Assembly: GCA_035578905.1 (NCBI GenBank)
Contig: JAQJVL010000147.1
Span: 92,501 to 156,500 of the forward strand
DNA: 64,000 bases
DNA from: Stictocephala bisonia
Lineage: Eukaryota > Arthropoda > Insecta > Hemiptera > Membracidae
Reading direction: 5' to 3'
A model generated the notes under the pieces. That model did no database searches, was not told the origin of the DNA, and worked only from the letters and a program-made list of their open reading frames with translations. Both the position numbers and the translations under genes were made by a program. This document shows positions 59,485 to 64,000 of this stretch, one piece after another. Every line of letters starts with the position of its first letter. Position 1 is the stretch's first letter.

Positions 59485-60075
59485 CACTAATAATTTTGGT
59501 AGCCCCCCAGCCATCCTCATACATGACGTTGATGGCCCACACTCACTCGATTGACGTTGATTGCCATCCTACCCACCCTTACCTGAATTACGTTGATGGC
59601 CCACTCTCCCACCATCACATTAATGACGATATAACCCTCCAACTCATCCTTAAACACAAGACGTTAATGAACTTCCCTCCTACCTACCCTGACGCAGATG
59701 ACAGTGAGGTTCTCCCTCCCACCCTTACATGGTTGACGTTGATGGCCCTCCTATTCAACATTTCATGAACGACGTTGATGGCCTACACACCCTCATATTA
59801 ACGACGTGATGGCCCATACTCACACTAATGACGTTCATGGCCCTCCAAACCAACCTCACACGATTGACTTTAATGGCCCTCCAACCCTCCCTCACATGAT
59901 TGACGTTGATGGCCCTCCAACCCAACCTAACGTGAACGACGTTGATGACCCAACCTTACATGATGGCCCTCCAACTCACCCTCACATGTTTGACTTTGAT
60001 GGACCTCCCACCCAAATTCACATGATTGACGTTAATGTTTCTCCCTCCCACACTTACGCCAACGACGTTAAAAAA
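59485..60075 (+). repeat. Degenerate minisatellite of about 39-bp unit
   Basis: Recurring GACGTTGATGGCCCTCCAAC followed by CCACCCTCACATGATT; the best-ordered part is 59860-60060. The 39-base period equals 13 codons, so a 93-codon plus frame at 59806-60087 shows a 13-residue period (MIDVDGPPTQP-like). The first half is too irregular to keep frame. I read it as a repeat rather than a protein. Confidence 0.8.
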
Positions 60076-61938
60076 AATATATTTTAACCCTCTTGACCCA
60101 AAGAAGAAAATGTACTCTGAAAATATTTCCAGACAGAAGCAAATTTTGTGGTTGTTTTGGAATATAAACATTCCTTAATTTATGATGCCATTTCAGGTCC
60201 AAATGTGCGTTAGACGGTACCAGAACAATGAGGAGTGAACACAAAGAACAACACAAGAGACAGGGACATACCATTTGTCATTATCAACAGATAACAAGAG
60301 CCTGGGGGAGTTAACTGTGAAATATAAGGGTTGACGAAGGAAAATAGAGGAGTCGACTGCAAGAGGTGAGGGTGTATTCAATGAAAATGGTAAGAGTACG
60401 CTTCATAATTGAATATTGATTTTTATAATACATATATTTAAATGTATATAAAATGTATTATTATAAAATATTGTGAAAATAGTAAGAGGACTTATTAACT
60501 AAAATGTTCAACAAAAATGCATTGTTCATTTACGAAAATGTTCAACAGAAATATGTAAGAAACTACTGTATGTAGTGTATCTATCCGCAAAACCGTCTAG
60601 CTATGTCCTGTTATATAAATTTCATTTTGTGATGATATTACTGCTCAATTGGTGGTAGTACTATAATTTCCAATAAATTTTAATATTATAGTATATCCTA
60701 GACAATATAATATAGTAAATACTAGACATTATTAATAAGTTCAGTTCTTAATAAAACGTTGTGTTTATTCTATGTCATCCTCTTCTAATGGAACTGTACA
60801 CAGGCCAACTGCTTCAGCAATGACAATGATTAGAACAGAGTCAACTGTCAACTGAGTTCACTGTCTTCAACTTACTCCACTGTAAGATCTTATAACATAC
60901 AATTTTGATATACTCATATATCATTGATCATACTTTGTAAAGTTTATACTCTTTTTGCTTTGAAGAAAATTACTAATTTACTTGCAATCCATCACATCAA
61001 TAGATTGAATTATTTCAGTTATAACTGTACGTCAGCATGTATTCTACAGAAGAAGTCTAAAAAGAATAAAAAAGTATAGCAGAAGAGTGCATAAAATAAT
61101 GAAGAAATTTTAAAAATTGTGAAGGACGTTATGTGTGTTTTAAACTAACCAACTATTAAACCTATGAAGGTGGTGAAATTGATTTTCGGTGTGTTAATTA
61201 TTTCCCAATTTTATAATCAAAATCAGTTAATGTATCTTCCTTTGAGACAGGAAAAATATAAAAAAATGTTTAACTACTACATTCGAATCTGTGCATTTTT
61301 TATCTTTAAAATTATAAATATTTTTACATTTTGTTTAAAGAAAAACATCTTAATCCTTCAGTTATGTGTACAAAACGTAGTTATACAAAATTAAATTTGT
61401 AATTTTAACGGTTTTGTATTAACGATGATTTTAAATCTGCTAAAATCAGCACTTCATAAGGCATGAACATTCATATAAACACCATATTTTGTATAAATAA
61501 ATGTTAAGGTGTTACACTCGAGAACTTCACGTCCTGGATAACTTCAAAGTCATTTGAAATGTTTCAAAACAAGATCCTCTAGAATTGACACTTCCAATAA
61601 AATTCACTTATAAATACATACATTACAGATATTTCGTTCCTGACAACCGTTTTCAAAGTGCCTATATGTTTCCTTGCTCATTTTTAAAATGATCATTGTA
61701 TTTGACTGATTCCGTGTCTTATTGTAATTACTAAGATGTGTTAATACCCTTTACGTAAGCCTTTTTCTTGCTTTATTTATAGTATATTATCTAGCATGCG
61801 TTCTTTTTTGTGGCTTCGCTCGTGAAAGTAGAAGATAAAATGTTATGCTAATGGATGATAATCAAGGCATGATTTTAAAAGTAATATAAAACAGCAATAC
61901 GTTTTATATTTTTAAGTATTATATCATGCAACCAGCTC

Positions 61939-61940
<2 letters not shown>
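60076..61940. other. Putative intron sequence
   Basis: A less AT-rich patch lies at 60190-60385, with open minus-strand frames but no recognised motif. The rest is AT-rich. The plus frame at 61164-61394 is not supported. Confidence 0.45.

Positions 61941-62032
<92 letters not shown>
61941..62032. repeat. (TA)46 dinucleotide microsatellite
   Basis: 92 uninterrupted bases of TA. Confidence 0.98.
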
Positions 62033-62036
<4 letters not shown>

Positions 62037-62094
62037 TTCGTTGTTTTTAAATCTTTATTGTTTCAATCTCTTACAGTTTTTGGTGAGCGTTTAC

Positions 62095-62236
62095 GAACGT
62101 GGTGTCTCAGTGGATAAGGCTTCGAACTATGGAGGGCAAGGTGCAAGATCCAAGGTTCGAATGGCCACTGAGCCAACGGTCGGTACTTAAATAATAAAGT
62201 TGCCGCAGGGCCATGTTCACTGCCGAGTGAAGTTAA
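62095..62236 (+). repeat. tRNA-derived SINE copy (family S1)
   Basis: The head GAACGTGGTGTCTCAGTGGA then TAAGG is a good box A; GGTTCGAATGGCC about 45 bases later is the best box B of the three copies. The body has CACTGAGCCAAC and a GCAGGGCCATGTTCACTG segment shared with the 122-bp repeat. It ends at an A-run. Confidence 0.7.
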
Positions 62237-63379
62237 AAAAAAAGTCAGAACATTTTATATAGAGATATATTTTATTAACAATATAACTCAATTATTTTAA
62301 GATTGTTTACAGGATCTTAACTATCTATTAATTTATTTATCAGGCAGTTAATAAATCAAAGTTAGGCCATTAATTTTACTACACTATACAGTATTTATAT
62401 ATTGTTACACAATATCATTGAACAGAATTGTGTGTATACATAATACACTTTATTTATAGTTTAGTATGTTGCAATTATATGTTTATTTGATCTCATAACT
62501 TTGTGTTCTCATTCAAATAGTTTCAGAAAGTTTAAGTTCCTAGTTTTCAGCCTTCTTTTATTGAGCAGCAGCAACTACACGATGCCGTTAGCAAACTGTC
62601 TACACCGAAGTCTCAGGCGTCGTGTTAAATACTTCCGTATTTCAATCATTATACACTATATTGAATAGTTTGATAATACGTGATTAAAGAATGCTGATAA
62701 ATACATTTATCTTAATTAAAGTAAATATTTTCTTTAATAAGATTATCTTGTAGTGGACTGGTGGCTTGGTACGATGTCAGTCATAAATTACATTAAACGT
62801 CATTTTAATTATATGGGTTGACAAAAATATTTTACACTGCAAATAAATTTAAAATGCTGCTAAACAAATCTATATTTACAGTTTTTCTATTTGAAATCTG
62901 AACCCACGACACGATATTGAAATGTACAAAGTAAATAAAAAGGCCGATATCTGCACAAAGATGGATGTACTTGAATTGTATAAAACGTGTTATAATTTTT
63001 TTTAACCAGGAGTGGTTAACATTGTTATACTATATTATAAACGCCTGGCAAAGTTCCTTCCTATTCCGAAACACATACGTCTAAGAAATAACCCCCCCCC
63101 AATCTACATAATATTGTTATAAAATGAAATTAATCAGATATATCCAAGATTCAGGTAACTTAATATTGGTATAAGTTACATATAAATGAAACAATACACA
63201 ATTTAACACGCTTGGTAACATAAATATTAGAAAGTACACACACTTTATGGTTATCGATGTCAGTTAGTCACGACGATCCAATTAAAGAGTTCCTTTGGTC
63301 CGAATAACGTTTTCCGAAATCGATCACCAAAATATTTGTCACTTTCTCATATCGTTCTGGTTCTTTACTTTATTTATGT
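62237..63379. other. Putative intron sequence, AT-rich
   Basis: A nine-C run lies at about 63092-63100. Nothing else supported. Confidence 0.45.
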
Positions 63380-63595
63380 ATTATTAAGACGCCGATCGTC
63401 AATATGAGGGATGATCGAATATGGATTGAGAATGAGGTGAGTGAATATAGACATAGTTACAAACTGGCCGACCATTCCTAGGAAACTTTCATTAATTAAC
63501 CTAGAAGCCCAATGCCAAATGAACAGCCGGTAGTTCAGCTGATCCCTTTCAAAATTTGTTATGACTCTGATTGGGATTGAACTAAGAACCTTTAC
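63380..63595 (-). repeat. SINE-like repeat family S2, minus orientation, diverged
   Basis: On the minus strand it has a box-B-like TTCTTAGTTCAATCCCAATC, then CATTTGGCATTGGGCTTCTA and a 3' end ACGATCGGCGTCTTAATAAT. It begins at or just past the donor of candidate exon 1, so the repeat may have contributed the last part of that exon. Confidence 0.65.
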
Positions 63596-63862
63596 TTATG
63601 AAGTTGGATTTGCTTAATCTTCCCTCCTCGAATTGATAAACGGGCCGTTTCAAGGACTTAATATTTGGAGATGGAGGGTGTCTTGCACCCGTAGCTCTGG
63701 TCTCGTGTTCTAACCGTGGTGTATCGTCATCGTCCGGCGGGGAATATTCCGTCGGAGGTGTTCCTGTCGGTGGTGGAGGTGAAATGGACGGTAAAGATCC
63801 GTAATACTCTTCTTCCATACGTTCTAGCTCATACTCATTTTCAGACGGTTGATTTTCATCAT
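63596..63862 (-). CDS. Candidate internal exon 1 of an unidentified host gene (proline-rich, acidic)
   Basis: A 267-base minus-strand exon. Acceptor: ATATATTTCGTAAG, with AG at 63864-63863 and an in-frame TAA overlapping the junction in the intron; its pyrimidine tract is weak. Donor: CTTCATAA then GTAAAG, with GT at 63595-63594. Two leading bases, 88 codons and one trailing base. The peptide starts DDENQPSENEYELERMEEEY, then SLPSISPPPPTGTPP, SPPDDDDTPRLEHETRATG and NIKSLKRPVYQFEEGRL. Proline and aspartate runs use mixed synonymous codons, which favours real coding over a simple repeat. It looks like a disordered cytoplasmic segment. The trailing base fits exon 2 (34284-34518). The last 15 codons may come from the adjacent S2 SINE. 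Gene identity unknown. Confidence 0.65.
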
Positions 63863-64000
63863 CTTACGAAATATATGTGTTATTCTCCTCAAACTATCAC
63901 ATCAATATAACAGCTTAAGTATTTTATAACATCACCTTATAGAGTAATTATGTTTTTCATTTAATTTAATTTCCACTGAGCCTCATAGTAAAAATTGTTT
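63863..64000. other. Putative intron sequence at the right edge
   Basis: AT-rich with nothing supported. Any upstream exon of the gene lies beyond the window. Confidence 0.45.

Noticed and set aside
62095..62170. A tRNA gene
   Set aside because: Box A and box B are present, but the acceptor and anticodon stems cannot be paired; it belongs to a dispersed SINE family.
63716..63910. A plus-strand frame at the right edge
   Set aside because: It is antisense to candidate exon 1, which has better codon structure and matching splice sites.

Overview
The window is AT-rich eukaryotic DNA with no bacterial gene organisation. Degenerate TTAGG-type telomere-like repeats, several non-LTR (LINE) reverse-transcriptase fragments, tRNA-derived SINEs and a Tc1/mariner-type transposon point to an arthropod, most likely an insect. 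That placement is inference; I cannot name the species. Most of the sequence is repeat or unrecognised AT-rich DNA.

The best non-repeat signal is a chain of candidate exons of one host gene on the minus strand. They lie at 63596-63862, 34284-34518, 10642-10759 and, more weakly, 7448-7693. Each is bounded by plausible AG and GT splice sites, and the codon phases at the junctions fit in order. If real, the gene crosses nearly the whole window, with introns of about 29.1, 23.5 and 2.9 kb that hold almost everything else. The product is proline/serine-rich and acidic at its upstream end; I do not recognise it.

Layout. 0-10 kb: a SINE piece, a decayed minus-strand LINE, a short 35-bp minisatellite with a foldback element beside it, another SINE and a 122-bp direct repeat. 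10-20 kb: dispersed repeats, then a 5'-truncated plus-strand LINE inserted inside a 36-bp minisatellite. 20-26 kb: a related minisatellite with a 200-bp higher-order repeat, a 348-bp foldback and a roughly 165-bp satellite. 26-38 kb: sparse DNA, a telomere-like block and a third decayed LINE. 38-42 kb: minisatellite pieces, a 651-bp near-perfect palindrome and a head-to-head inverted minisatellite. 42-50 kb: a large 71-bp satellite split by a 1,906-bp transposon at a TA site. The transposase has DD82E catalytic spacing and one in-frame stop. 54.5-58 kb: a 112-bp satellite. 59.5-60 kb: a 39-bp minisatellite. 62-64 kb: a TA microsatellite, SINEs and the first candidate exon.

The parts do not form a pathway. 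The picture is a long host gene whose introns have been filled by satellites and mobile elements. The satellites show clear higher-order organisation, and two mobile elements (a LINE and the DD82E transposon) have landed inside tandem arrays at positions that can be read to the base or nearly so.
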